A stretch of DNA of 64,000 nt, from positions 187,891,276 to 187,955,275 of the forward strand of contig NC_134087.1 in NCBI RefSeq assembly GCF_000715075.1. Direction: 5' to 3'. A model generated the notes under the pieces. The model was given only the letters and a program-made list of their open reading frames with translations, was not told the DNA's origin and made no database searches. The stretch's first letter is position 1. Every line of letters starts with the position of its first letter. The translations under genes and the position numbers were made by a program. Origin of the DNA: Nicotiana tabacum (taxonomy: Eukaryota > Streptophyta > Magnoliopsida > Solanales > Solanaceae). Below are positions 23,393 through 34,150 of this stretch, piece after piece.

Positions 23393-24245
23393 ATTATATC
23401 ATGGAATGTTAGGGGACTTAATAGAGTTAGAAAAAGGAGATTGATTAAAAGTTTGATACTTAGTTGGAAGGCAGAGATTTTTTGTTTCTAAGAATATAAA
23501 ATATAAGGGGATATCAGGGAGATAGTAAAATAATTATGGGGTAATAGATGGGTGAAATTTGCACCAACTAGAAGCTAATGGGACTAGAGGTTGTATTGTA
23601 GTAATGTGGGATGGTAGAATATGAAAGGGGGATGGATGGTGCGTGGGAGCACATATAATTACCTATAAATTTTTAGGTAAGACTCAGGAATACACATGGT
23701 ATCTTTCAGCCGTGTATGCTCCTAATGACACAAGAAAGAGGGAGGAAGTTTAGTGGGAACTGGTAGGTGCAAGAGGTCTTTTTAGTGGACCTTGGGTGGT
23801 ATGTGGGGACTTCAATACTGTAAGGTTCCCATCAGAGAAGAAGAATTGCTCCAGAATCAAGAGCTATGACTGAGTTTTCAAATTTTATTGAAGACATTGA
23901 ACTGGTAGACATCCAGCTATCAGGAAAGTACACATGGAGAAAAGGTGACAGGCATGTAATAGTAGCTAGACTGAATAGATTCTTGATTTCTGCTGACTGG
24001 AATGAAGACTTTAGAAACATAAAACAATTATTGCTTCATAGAGTTACTTCAGACCATTCCCCACTGATGATTCAATGTGGTACTTGGGATCCAGTCAAAT
24101 CATACTTTAAGTTTGAGAACTGGTGGCTACAGATTGAAGGATTCAAAGATAGAATACAAGAATGGTGGAACTCTTTCACTTGTGAAGGAAGGCCTGATTT
24201 CATTCTAGCTTTTAAACTTAAAGCCTTGAAAGCAAAGCTTAAATA
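23393..24245 (+). pseudogene. LINE AP-type endonuclease domain, broken
   Basis: The domain that nicks target DNA. The start ISWNVRGLNR (23397 on) carries the conserved Asn. WVVCGDFNTV near 23795 carries the GDFN motif, and TSDHSPLMI near 24050 carries the catalytic SDH. Stops and frame changes occur near 23490 and 23830. Order and motifs are those of the exonuclease-endonuclease-phosphatase fold in L1 elements. Confidence 0.75.
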
Positions 24246-24539
24246 ATGGAGCAAAACTCTCCAAGGCAACTTAGCATTACAGAAAGCAAGTATCCTCAGC
24301 CAACTTGCAGAGCTGGAAGAGTTACACGACCAAAGGAGCCTGACAGAGAAGGAAATATTCATAAAAACTTCATTGTCCATAGAGTTTGAGGAGATTGCAA
24401 ACCATGAAGAAGTAGCATGGAGACAAAGATCCAGGGCCCTTTGGTTAAAAGAAACAGGAACACCAAGTTCTTCTATAGAACAGCTAATGCTCACAGGAGA
24501 TATAACAATATTGATCAGTTGATAGTATAAAGGGAATCT

Positions 24540-25690
24540 TTGCAGAATCCTGAAGATATCAAGGGGGAAGGTATCAGATTTTACCAAAAGCTCTACACGA
24601 AAGAAGAGGAGTGGAGGCCACTAGGTACCATCAGAAATAACCAGATGATTACACCAAAAGATAACTTAATGCTACAAAGTCCATTTGGAGAACAAGAGAT
24701 ATGGGATAGTGTAAAGGCATGTGCTGGAGACAAAGCACCTGGCCCAGATGGATTCTCAATGGCCTTCTTCACTAACTGTTGGGATGTGGTTAAAAGGGAA
24801 GTGGTAGCTGTTGTTCAGAACTTTTATGACCAAGGAATATTTGAAAAGAGCCTTAATGCTACTTTTGTGGCTTTGATTCCTAAGAAGGTGGGGGCCAAAG
24901 AGCTGAGAGACTTCAGGCCTATCGGTTTGATAGGCAGTATATACAAGATTATTTTCAAGTTATTGACTAAGAGGCTCAAGAAGGTGGTCAACAAACTGGT
25001 GGATTCTCAACATATGGCATTCACAAGAGGCGGACAAATCATGGATGATATCCTAATAGCTAATGAATGTGTTAATACAAGGAAAACAAGCAAGGAACCT
25101 GGGATACTATGCAAGCTGGATATAGAGAAAGCATATGATCATCTGAACTGAAATTTTCTCCTTCAAACCCTCAGGAAAATGGGCTTTGGTGGAAGATGGA
25201 TTAATTGGATAAAATTCTGCATCTCTACTATGAGCTTTTCAGTACTCATTAATGGAGCACCAACTGGGTTTTTTCGTTCTCAGAGGGGTCTGAGACAAGG
25301 GGATCCCCTTTCTTATTCATTATTGTCATGGAAGGATTGAATGATATGCTGAAAAGAGCTCAGACAAACAATTGTATCAGGGGCTTCAAGGTAAATTGTA
25401 GGGCTGATAGCAACATGATGATTTCCCACTTGCAGTATGTTGATAACACATTGGTGTTTTGTGAAGCTGATAGAGAACAACTGAAAGTACTAAGGGTGAT
25501 CTTCATTCTTTTTGAAGCCACCTCTGGGCTATACATAAATTGGTACAAAAGCTTCATTTATCCAGTCAATGAGGTAATAGAGCCACAAAGTCTTGCTGAT
25601 ATTCTTGGTGGGAATGTAGGTGACTTGCCTACTGTATATTTGGGAATGTCATTGGGAGCCAAGAGCAAATCAAAAGGAATTTGAAATGGA
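24540..25690 (+). pseudogene. LINE reverse transcriptase domain, broken
   Basis: The motifs GPDGFSMAFF, FRPIGLIGSIYKI, QHMAFTRGGQIMDDIL and CKLDIEKAYDHLN are all in place. A TGA at 25149-25151 follows YDHLN, where the family normally has Trp. LRQGDPLS is found across a frame change near 25300. The active site reads YVDN (near 25437) in place of YADD or FADD, so the second catalytic Asp is lost. The domain is catalytically dead. Confidence 0.85.
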
Positions 25691-25761
25691 GTGCTGGTGA
25701 AGTGTGAAAAGAAGCTAGCAAACTGGAAGAATCAATATCTATCTATGGGGGTAGACTAACC

Positions 25762-26660
25762 TTGATTAACTCTGTATTTGATGTCATGCCTACTTATATG
25801 ATGTCTCCATTTCCAATTCCAGTCAATGTAGTGAAGAGAATTGATGCATTAAGAAGAAATTTCTTATGGGAAGGAAACAGTGAGAAGAAGAAGTTCCATC
25901 TGGTTAAATGGAACTATCTAACTACTAGCAAGAAGACATGGGGATTGGGAATCAAAAACCTGAGAGTTCAGAATCAGAGTTTGATGATGAAGTGGCTATG
26001 AAAATTTGCGGGCATATGAGCAATCATTGTGGAGAGAGGTAGTTAGGGAGAAGTATGGAATGGAAGGAAAATGGACCACCAAACCAGTGAGAAGTCTATA
26101 TGGTGTCTGTTTGTGGAAGTCAATTAGGAATTTGTGGCCAAAAGTGATTAACAAATTCAAGTTCAAAGTAGGAAATGGTATGAAGATTTCCTTGTGGGGT
26201 GACAATTGGTTAGGCCAAGGACCTTTGAAGCTACTCTTTCCTGACATATATACGTTGAATCAACAACAACAAGCAACATTAGATGAGGCATGGACTAATC
26301 AAGGTTGGAATCTTACCTTCAGAAGACTTCTAAATGATCGGGAGATTGACAGAGTAATTGAGTTTTGCAATACTTTGGAGCTATTCAGTGGAATCAAATC
26401 TAATCAATATCTCATCATATGGTAAGGGAATAGGCACGGGAAGTTTTCTGTTAAGTTTGCTTATAAGAAATTCCTTACAAGGTTGCTTGCTTTACATGGT
26501 TACTAGCAAAAGAAGCGGTTCTAACACAAGATAATCTAATTAAAAGAGGATTTCACTTGTGCTCTAGATGTTGCTTATGTAGAGAGGAGGCAGAGACAAT
26601 TAGTCATCTCTTTTTGCATTGCAAATTCACTATACAGATATGGAGAATTTTTATCAGCTT
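25762..26660 (+). pseudogene. LINE C-terminal region with zf-RVT, broken
   Basis: After RT the sequence continues with FLWEGNSEKKKFHLVKWN, GLGIKNLRVQN and WGDNWLGQGPLK, typical of the region between RT and zf-RVT. The zinc-binding part near 26555-26640 reads CSRCCLCREEAETISHLFLHC. Stops occur at 25999, 26423 and elsewhere. Confidence 0.7.
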
Positions 26661-27349
26661 AAGGAGAATTTAATAGGCAATGCCTGGAAGAATTGTTGAT
26701 GTTCTAGCTGCTGGAATAAAGAGGGCAACCTTTCTAGTTATAAAGAAAGATGGAGAATTGTCTCAGCCTGCATATGGTGGACAATCTGGGAAGAGAGAAA
26801 CCAGAGATGTTTTGAATACAAGTCGAGTAACATCCAGAAGACAAAGATGAAATTTTAGCTCTTTTCTGTTTTTGGTGTAAAAGAAAGTTTTTGGAGGATC
26901 ATGAATCCATTTTTGATGTTCTAGATTCCTTGTGAGAAGACCAAGGATTATAAGTATTTTTATTTTCTTTTTAGGCACTCCTTTTGTAATTATGGGTGAT
27001 TTCACAAATTTAGTGAAGGCTATATATTAATATAAACATATGTTACCTTCTCCAAAAAAAATCGTACTATTTTGAGTTGAATAATATAATATGAAAACAC
27101 TTTTTGTAGTTCCACTCTATTTCAAATAATTAGTGAAGTTAGAGATATTTTATTATCTAACTAAAATTATTAGAATTTAGCCAACTTTTAAATTGAACTG
27201 ATAAATTAATTATTTTGCAGTGTAAAGAGAAAATTTGGATAAAATACTCTAACCAAAAATACAGAATCACTCCAACAATCGAAGCTAGACCTCGATACTT
27301 TTATATGTAAAACTTCATCATACTATACTAGAATTCGCAAATTTCTCTA

Positions 27350-27790
27350 CAGGTGAAAATTAAAAATTTTGTGTTGTACTTCAAAATTTTTACATGTACT
27401 ATATTGGATTTCAATATGGGAATATAACATGCTACTAACATCTACATGGAAACACTAGCTCTCTTCTATGGGGTAAAGTTTGCCTTGGAAAACAAAACTT
27501 AGTGCCATTAACTATCGAAACTGACTTTCAAGAACTAATCAGTTTATTATCTAACGATAATTGTCTCTACGAAAATTTGATTGATGATTGCAAGTCCCTA
27601 TTATATGATGCGGGTAATCCAACCCTAAAGCACGTGTATAGAGAAGCTAATGGAGTGGCGGACTAATTAGCAAAAAATACATGTAGCTTGGACGTTTTTG
27701 AAAATCTTTTGTTGTACCCGACTCCCCCTCCCCTATCTTTCATGCTTTTGTTAGAGATAGTATGGGCATTATGTTACCTAGACTAGTCTC
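27350..27790 (+). pseudogene. RNase H-like (RVT_3) pseudogene, copy C
   Basis: An ATG at 27446 opens METLALFYGVKFALENK and then a stop. One base further in frame the sequence continues PLTIETDFQELISLLSNDN, a DDC stretch, and KHVYREANGVAD followed by a TAA (27664-27666) and LAKNTCSLDVFENLLLYP. This is the second half of the plant RNase H-like domain with the TETD and REANGVAD signatures. One frameshift and one stop disable it. It is the most complete of three related fragments. It looks like a host-type gene and not a retroelement RNase H, because no RT or integrase is attached. Confidence 0.75.
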
Positions 27791-28015
27791 ATTATGCAAT
27801 GAACCTTAAAGTAGTTTTTATTTCGAATAAAAGTCTTTTATTACCAAATATAAATGCTAAATATCCTTGGATATTTTGCTGATGTCACAGTGAATGATGA
27901 TTTACCATTAACATCTTAATATCAAGTTTGAGTAAGCATTAGAAAAAAATTATCAACTTTTGAGTATTTGTCCTTTGAGTTTTTATGCAATAGTGGGGTT
28001 GGGAGTTTACTTAGA

Positions 28016-28332
28016 TGGTATCAGAGCCATTCTTGTGTCAACCTTGTTGATGGTGGGTCAGAGTTCAACTGACTTTAGGCAAATCCCGGTTAGGCGGGGC
28101 AAACCTCAGTAAGCGAATCTCATGCAGTGGGGCAAATCTTACCGAGGGCCCTAAGTCTATAAGAAGGGGTGTATGTAACATCCCAGACTTTAAACAGAGT
28201 TTCACGTCGGCAAAACACAAGAGGGATACTGGGTATATAAGTTAACATATTTTAGACACTAGTGACGTGTTTTAAACCCGTGAGGGCTTAGGCCCATAGC
28301 AGACAATATCACTAGCGGGCTGGGCTGTTACA
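28016..28332 (+). mobile_element. TRIM-like element lacking its 5' LTR
   Basis: TGGTATCAGAGCC at 28016-28028 is a primer site for initiator-Met tRNA. About 145 bp of non-coding internal sequence follows, ending in the purine run AGAAGGGG. A 159-bp LTR then runs from TGTAACATCCCAG (28174) to CTGGGCTGTTACA (28332), whose ends are inverted copies. No coding capacity is present. No LTR-like sequence is seen upstream of the primer site, so the 5' LTR is missing or decayed. Confidence 0.7.
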
Positions 28333-28664
28333 TGCAGCCTATACAGCTCTAGTCTATGCAATATGGAGAGTCAGGAATGAAGCGGTATGGAATGATCGGG
28401 TAACAAGAACTCAAGTAATTTGCAAGCAAATAAAAGAGAAATGTAGATACAAAACCCTTAGTTTAGAAAATAGAAGCAAAAGACAGATGGAACGGATTCA
28501 AAACTTGTACAGAAAGATAGATTTAGACACAAAGAAATAGATAGATGAACTGATTACTATTCATTACTAATCAGTTACAGTTAGTATAGGACTTTTGTAA
28601 TTGGGGCTGTTTTAGTAGGTGATTAATAAGATTTCTTTCTTTTAACCAAAAAATAAAATAAAAA
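28333..28664 (+). mobile_element. 5'-truncated LINE tail
   Basis: The sequence reads VYAIWRVRNEAVWND and then QVICKQIKEKCRYKTLSLEN, the C-terminal end of a plant LINE ORF2. About 130 bp of 3' untranslated sequence and an A-rich end (AAAAAATAAAATAAAAA, from 28648) follow. Only the last 300 bp are present, as expected for incomplete reverse transcription. It differs from the end of the 21-27 kb LINE. Confidence 0.65.
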
Positions 28665-29117
28665 TGCAACTCCTTAGTTATTTGGTCAAGCAATCTGTTG
28701 CTTATGTTTTCGGTCAATTACTGGTTTGAAGCCTTTTACTTTTGTCCTTTTTCTTTTTCCAAAATTTGCCATAGATGACACTGAAACGACTGGAGAAAAA
28801 AAAAGGAAAAGTAGAAGCCACTGTCGCAAGTATGCAAAAACAAATGCAGAGCCCTGGTTGATCACAAATGCGGTGTTGCAGTTTTTACCTGCCTCAGTTA
28901 GTTGAACCACTTAAAAAGTTGAAAGCCAACTCTCTTGCAACGAAAGACGAGAATTCAGAGGATAATCAGAGTAATTAGGCAAAAGAACGTATTATTAATT
29001 AAAAAGAAATGCTAAAAGTGCGCCAGAATCAGTGGCCTTTTGTACAGACCCCATGCCATGCACATTTATCCTTCAAAGCCTTGTTATTTCCGCTGCTCTT
29101 TTCCTTAAGCTGCTTCC

Positions 29118-29137
29118 ATGTGTTTGTGTGTGTGTGT

Positions 29138-29172
<35 letters not shown>

Positions 29173-29310
29173 AGTTTGAAAACCTCTTTGGGATGACCAG
29201 CAACATGCAATATGTGACATTCTCTGTTGGCATATAGGAAGAGCTGAGAGAGAGATTGAGGCCATTCTTGTTCTCCATTCCTATACATTTCTTGAGAGAG
29301 AGAGAGAGAG

Positions 29311-29342
<32 letters not shown>
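29118..29342 (+). repeat. Two GT/GA compound microsatellites before a start codon
   Basis: The first is (GT)n at 29118-29139 followed by (GA)n at 29142-29171. The second is (GA)n, (GT)n and (GA)n at 29294-29342, ending directly on the ATG of the coiled-coil gene. Both lie in the probable 5' untranslated region. GA repeats are known binding sites of plant BBR/BPC factors; a role here is inferred. Minus-strand frames of Ser-Leu and His-Thr repeats across them are artefacts. Confidence 0.85.
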
Positions 29343-31975
29343 ATGGCAAAGGGGGGAAGCATGAAGGGGCACATGCAGAGTCAGAACAATGGGAGTAGAG
29401 GAAGAACATATGCAGTGCTGGTGCTTCTGGCATTTGGGGCTGCTATTTTTGGAGTTATGATTCTCCACAAGCTCAGGGAGAGGCGTATCTTCAACCTCCT
29501 TGTCAAGGATAAAGAAAGTGAACTCAACGACCTTAAATTCCTATTGCAGGTACTTCTCTCACTCTGTTGTTAGTGTGTGTGTGTTGTGTTGTGGGGGGGT
29601 TGTGTGTGTGTGTAGACAATAACAATTGTCCTGAACCAACATCAAGTTCCATGTAACAATGCTACATCACTCTATTGTTTTCTTTTTGCAAATAAAATGA
29701 AACTAATACAGGAAATCCGAACAAGGACATCTTATTCTTTCTGTTAATAGAGGAAAAACACACAAACAAGGACATCTTTTAATAAATGCAGTCCTCTAAT
29801 TTTATGCAACTATTATAGTTAAGCATGATACCAGCTGAAACGTATGATGTGTATAGCAAAGATGAACCTTAGGAAACAAAACAATATGAACTATCAAGAC
29901 ACAAATTGCAAGATCTGTATCTTCTACCACATTTTTGTGTATTTGCAAGTTCATTATGTTACACAAGCTAATGTTAGTTGTCACCTGTGGGACAGAAAGA
30001 AAGAGAACATACACAAGAAGCTAAAAGGAAAACAGAGGAAATGAGATCCAAAATACACTCACTTCGTACTCAGAAAAGGGATCTCGACAGCAGGATCTTG
30101 GAGATGAAATCAACAATCTCTTCCCTTAAAGATGAACAAAGAATAATTGAAGCGGCTCTCAAGGAAAAGCAGGATGAAATCAAGATGCTTAGAGAAAAAC
30201 ATATGGAAACAAACCCAGATAATTCCCATGTTAAGCTTCTTTCTGAATCATTGCGACAGAAGGAAGCTGAAGTTGAGGATTTAAAACACCGTCTTGAATT
30301 ACCTGTAAAGGTCTGGTCAGTGAGTGCAGATGATCCATCAAATCCACCTATAAACTTCACCACCAAGGCTACTGAAAGAAAAGAAGCAAGTGAAGGAGAA
30401 ACAGAAGAATCACATCAATCCTTTAGGAGAGATGACCAGAAGAATTCAACAGAAAATATACAGAGAACTGCTGATGAATCTGCCCTCAGTCGAAATGAAG
30501 GTACAAGGCAAGGTGAAGACAGAGGACAAGCACAAGATGGAGAGACATCTGCTGACAGGAAGAGCAATATTGGAGAACAGGAGTCTCAGGAGTTGAGAAC
30601 TGATCAAGAAGATGTTCCAGGCAACAGAAGCACCAGTTTTCAGAATTTGGATGGCCAAAGAGAGGCTGCTGACAGTTCCAAAGCTGGGGAAAACTTCCTA
30701 GAAGAGAAAAGGTACAATAGCAGAAATGCAACTGTGGAATCTATCAATCATAGTGGTCTAGTGCAAAAGCAAATCAATGAAGTTGGTGTAGTAGATGCCC
30801 CAGACTGGAAAGAACATGGAAGAGCACTGGAAGATGATCAAGGAAATTTTGCGGATTCTCAAGGTAATAACCAGCAGTCTGGACGGAAGGACAATCCCAA
30901 GAGTAGAGATAGATCAAGAGTGAACCAGGAGAACATAAGAAAGACAAAAGGGAAGAGCCGACGAATAATTGCAGAGAGCAAGGTCACTGAAAGTGGAGGG
31001 CTTCCTGAAAAGAGAAGCATTGTAAGCATGAGAAACAGAAAGTTCTTTGAAGAAATGCATGGAAGTGAAACAAATGAGAGAATGGGAGGCAGTAAACAGG
31101 AGAAACAGGAACATCAGCAAGATCAAAATATGGACCTAAACAGGAATAACGGATCTGCTCCAGAAAATCAAAGGATTGACATGACCGATAAAAATCAGCA
31201 ATTTAAAGATTTGGAGGAAACTTTTGGAAACCAAATCAGGTCAGAACAAGAACAGAGACCAGAAATGGGCAGACAGCAAATGCAAGATGATAGCTCAAAC
31301 CTCGATGAAGCTCCACCACGTAACGCATTACTTAACCCTGAGAAATCTGCAGGTGCCAAAGAAAGTAGCCAAGGCAGGAAAGCTAACACAAATGAGAAAA
31401 TTGAGAAAGGGCAAGAAAGAGAAGTCAAAGACGCAGAATCTGAGATAGCCCAGAGCTCTCAGGAAGTGCATGCGAAGATAGCTGTTTCTGAGGTCAACAG
31501 AGTTCCAAAAGAGGTCAGAAATAGAAAACCAGATGAAACTGCACAATCACAAGGCGCAACAGGCATCAATAGAAAACGTCAAGACCAAAAACAGGCTGTC
31601 AATCTTCACAATTCTCCAGAACATGCAAATATTGCTGAAAGAGACGTCAAAGCAGATGACCTTCAGTTTGAGAATAATCAAGAAACAGAAGGACAGCTAG
31701 ACCAGTCTAAAGGAATTTCACAAGAGACCAGAGATCAAAAACCCAATAGAAATGCACAATCAGAAGAGAAAAACACCACTGTCCTTAAAGATACAGAGCA
31801 AAGGCTGGCCAGCAGCCTTCACAGTTCTTCCGCACATGCGAGAAATGCTGTAAGGGCTGTAAAAGATGGCAACCTTGACCCGGAGAATGATAAGGAAACA
31901 GAAGATGCAGACCATTCTGCCAATTTGGAAGAGGGGGAAGAAGACAAGGACCAAACAGCTGAGCCTGAATTTTAG
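29343..31975 (+). CDS. Membrane-anchored coiled-coil protein, two exons
   Basis: Exon 1 is 29343-29549 and exon 2 is 29996-31975. The intron (29550-29995) has GT-AG ends and phase 0. The joined protein has 728 residues. Residues 1-20 are polar. Residues 22-41 form one membrane helix (TYAVLVLLAFGAAIFGVMIL), followed by the basic HKLRERR. A coiled coil fills about 46-140 and 148-170, and then KVWSV. From about 185 to the end the chain is hydrophilic and disordered, rich in Glu, Gln, Asn, Lys and Ser, with a repeat at the end. The layout predicts a cytosol-facing tail on an internal or plasma membrane. I do not recognise a named family; similar plant proteins are usually left uncharacterised. 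The frame is clean, the splice sites are good, and the gene is probably functional. Confidence 0.85.
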
Positions 31976-32864
31976 GTATATAGTTGCCTGACAGAATGCC
32001 AAATGCTTTGTTTCATTTCAATGTTAGATCATCATGTTTTTAGTTTAGTATATTGTAAAGAAGATACTTGCGTCTTCTTAATTTCTCCAGCAGTTGAGTA
32101 TGCTTATGAATGTTCAATCACTGTGATTTAGTTAAATTACTCTATTGTTTGACATTTTCACTAACCAACTACCAGTGAGAATAATTTGCATACTCCACTA
32201 GAAATACGTTAAGATTAGTGAATCTCCAAAGCTTTTAAGTAGATAGGATCTTCCAATTAATGCGTACACAATTTCCAGACTAACATGATTAAGATGACAA
32301 TGAAGAAAGAAAAGCAAATGGAGAAAAACCAGTTCCACTTATCATAGCATAAGAAAGAAAGAAAGAAAGAACTGTACTACAGTGCTGATGCGACCAACTT
32401 TAGCCCACCATTTAGTAGCTCAGAAGCTATCTGGTGCTTTGTATAAAAAGAAGAAAGTTCATACAATGAGAGTTGAAGTTATCAGTGTCATGTCCAATAA
32501 ATTGGATTATTAGAGAGAACTTCTCAATTTAGGACATGAAATATCCCAACCATAGCATGATACGACGTAAATTCCCACCTTATTGTGATGCTTGCACCAA
32601 ATTCTGCACAAATAAAAAATAAAATAGGATATCATTCCTCTTTAACAGAGAAAAACTCACCCTTGTTTGCAGGGCAGGTAAAGGACACCCAAAAAGAAGC
32701 GATTATCATATCAGAAAATAATTCCTAATCTGCTATTATTTCAACTGACACAACTTCACTACACCAAATTTTAAAATTCGCATAGAATCTAATTCTATCT
32801 GGCATCGCACAGCTGGAAATTCTTGTTCTATTCAGGTATCAAAAATTGAGTTTTAATTAATTGC
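31976..32864. other. 3' flank of the coiled-coil gene
   Basis: The probable 3' untranslated region covers about 31976-32160. No other gene is visible. A short (GAAA)n microsatellite lies at 32350-32370. Confidence 0.5.
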
Positions 32865-33479
32865 AGTGTTGTCAAAGGCTCATTTAAGGCGCGATTAAGC
32901 CCTGAAGCTCAAAAAAGCTCAGGGAGGGCACTCCGCCTCGCTTAAGTTGCGGTTTAGCATAGTCAAAGCACTAAGGCTGCCTGATTCCGCATGGGTTCTA
33001 TCTTGATTGGAGCGGTCTTAATAACAAATAGAATTGGCATATAAATGTATTAGTTGTTAAAGAAAACATTATGAATGAATTTGTTACTTTTTTTTCTTGA
33101 ATAACATATACTCCCTCCGTTCCAGTTTATGTGAACCTATTTCTTTTTTGGTCCATTCCAAAAATAATGACCCCTTTCTAAAAAAAAAATTCTGATAAGG
33201 TAAAGGTTTCCCCTTTCTAAATTTGGAAACAATCTAGCGTAAACTTCCAATTCTACCTTTAATGAAAAGCTTTTATAACCACACAAATAGTCTGGACCCT
33301 TTCTGACATGTTTAGGAGCACAAATTCCAAAAGTCTTCATTTTTTCTTAAACTCCGTGCCCAGTCAAATAGGTTCACATAAATTGGAACTGAGGGAGTAT
33401 AATTACTTTAAATGCGCTTTGCAACTAAAGCCCCAATAGACCTGGAGCGTTTTTAGAGCTTTTCGCCTTTGACAACACT
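32865..33479. mobile_element. MITE with AGTGTTGTCAAAGGC ends, host of a second MITE
   Basis: The inverted ends are AGTGTTGTCAAAGGC at 32865 and its complement ending at 33479. The flanks AATTAATTGC and AATTATTTGC differ at one base and fit a 9-10 bp duplication, as in Mutator-like elements. Without the inserted element at 33111-33397 it is about 326 bp. It is non-coding. Confidence 0.7.
33111..33397. mobile_element. Stowaway-like MITE
   Basis: The ends are CTCCCTCCGTTCCAGTTTAT at 33111 and the complementary AAATTGGAACTGAGGGAG at 33397, with TA on both sides (33109-33110 and 33398-33399). The length is 287 bp. The ends and TA duplication are those of Stowaway (Tc1/mariner-type) MITEs. It lies wholly inside the larger MITE. 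Confidence 0.9.
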
Positions 33480-34040
33480 AATTATTTGCTTGCTTATATG
33501 AACTATCATCAATATGAGAATTCACTTAAATGTAAACCTTGCAGGACTTTTTTCTTCTTTCGAGATTAGGGTACACACTAAGTAAATATATTAGTATTTG
33601 TTTCTGAAGAAAGGTTTTATCAACAGTATACTCGAACCTCTTTCTTTCTTCTAATTGAAGAAATCCCTACCTAACCAAGTTTGTTCGAATTTCCATTTCT
33701 CACATTTCTTATGACCGTAAAGAATCTGTAGCAATGTTATTAAACAAGAAAAGCTTCTTCAAAAAGTACTAGGGAAATGTGTTGGATATTTTCAACAAAG
33801 AAAATGCATTTGGATTATTTAACCTATTTCTTGAGCAAATGAAACAGCAATAAGTATCATCTATTATTCAGAATAGGTGAACCCATAGAACTGCATATGG
33901 AAAGGAGGCATGTTTGTAACTTTAAAATACCAAATGGCCACATGACTCCAATATGATATAACTAACTGCTTGAATAAAAAAACTTTGGCGCTTGACACCT
34001 CTATAAATCCCCCAAAACGCCACCTCCAGTCTTTCTTCAC
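33480..34040. other. Intergenic stretch, nothing recognised
   Basis: AT-rich sequence with no supported gene or element. Confidence 0.5.
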
Positions 34041-34150
34041 TTCTCCCTCCTTGCACTTAAAATAGACAAAATTTACCAAACACAATGGAAGCTTAAGAAT
34101 TGTTCTTGTTCTCACTATGTCTAGCCCTTCTAATCATATATCTAAGGTGA
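33998..34150 (+). pseudogene. Promoter-like segment and start of an unknown decayed gene
   Basis: A TATA-like CTATAAATCCCC is at 34001. About 80 bp of CT-rich leader follow, and then an A-rich ACCAAACACAATGG start context (ATG 34084). The frame reads MEA, a TAA stop, then ELFLFSLCLALLIIYL, a hydrophobic run like a signal anchor. Downstream sequence up to 34640 has no recognisable domain. It may be the 5' end of a dead membrane-targeted or secreted protein gene. The identity is unknown. Confidence 0.3.

Larger units (their letters stand above)
21177..27061 (+). mobile_element. L1-type LINE, near full length, decayed
   Basis: An ORF1 region, an endonuclease, a reverse transcriptase and a zinc-binding zf-RVT segment occur in the order of plant L1 LINEs, ending in A8 at 27054-27061. 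GTACTATTT occurs just before the proposed start (21168-21176) and just after the tail (27064-27072), a possible 9-bp target duplication that gives a length of 5.9 kb. Every ORF is broken. The 5' boundary depends on that short repeat and is less certain than the 3' end. Confidence 0.75.

Noticed and set aside
28016..28028. tRNA gene fragment
   Set aside because: TGGTATCAGAGCC is the complement of the tRNA 3' end, used as a primer site, and no tRNA body is present.
29256..29342. In-frame extension upstream of the coiled-coil gene start
   Set aside because: The frame is open but has no ATG, and the residues come from the GA/GT repeat.
29029..29468. Minus-strand frames rich in Ser-Leu and His-Thr
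   Set aside because: They are shadows of the GA and GT microsatellites.
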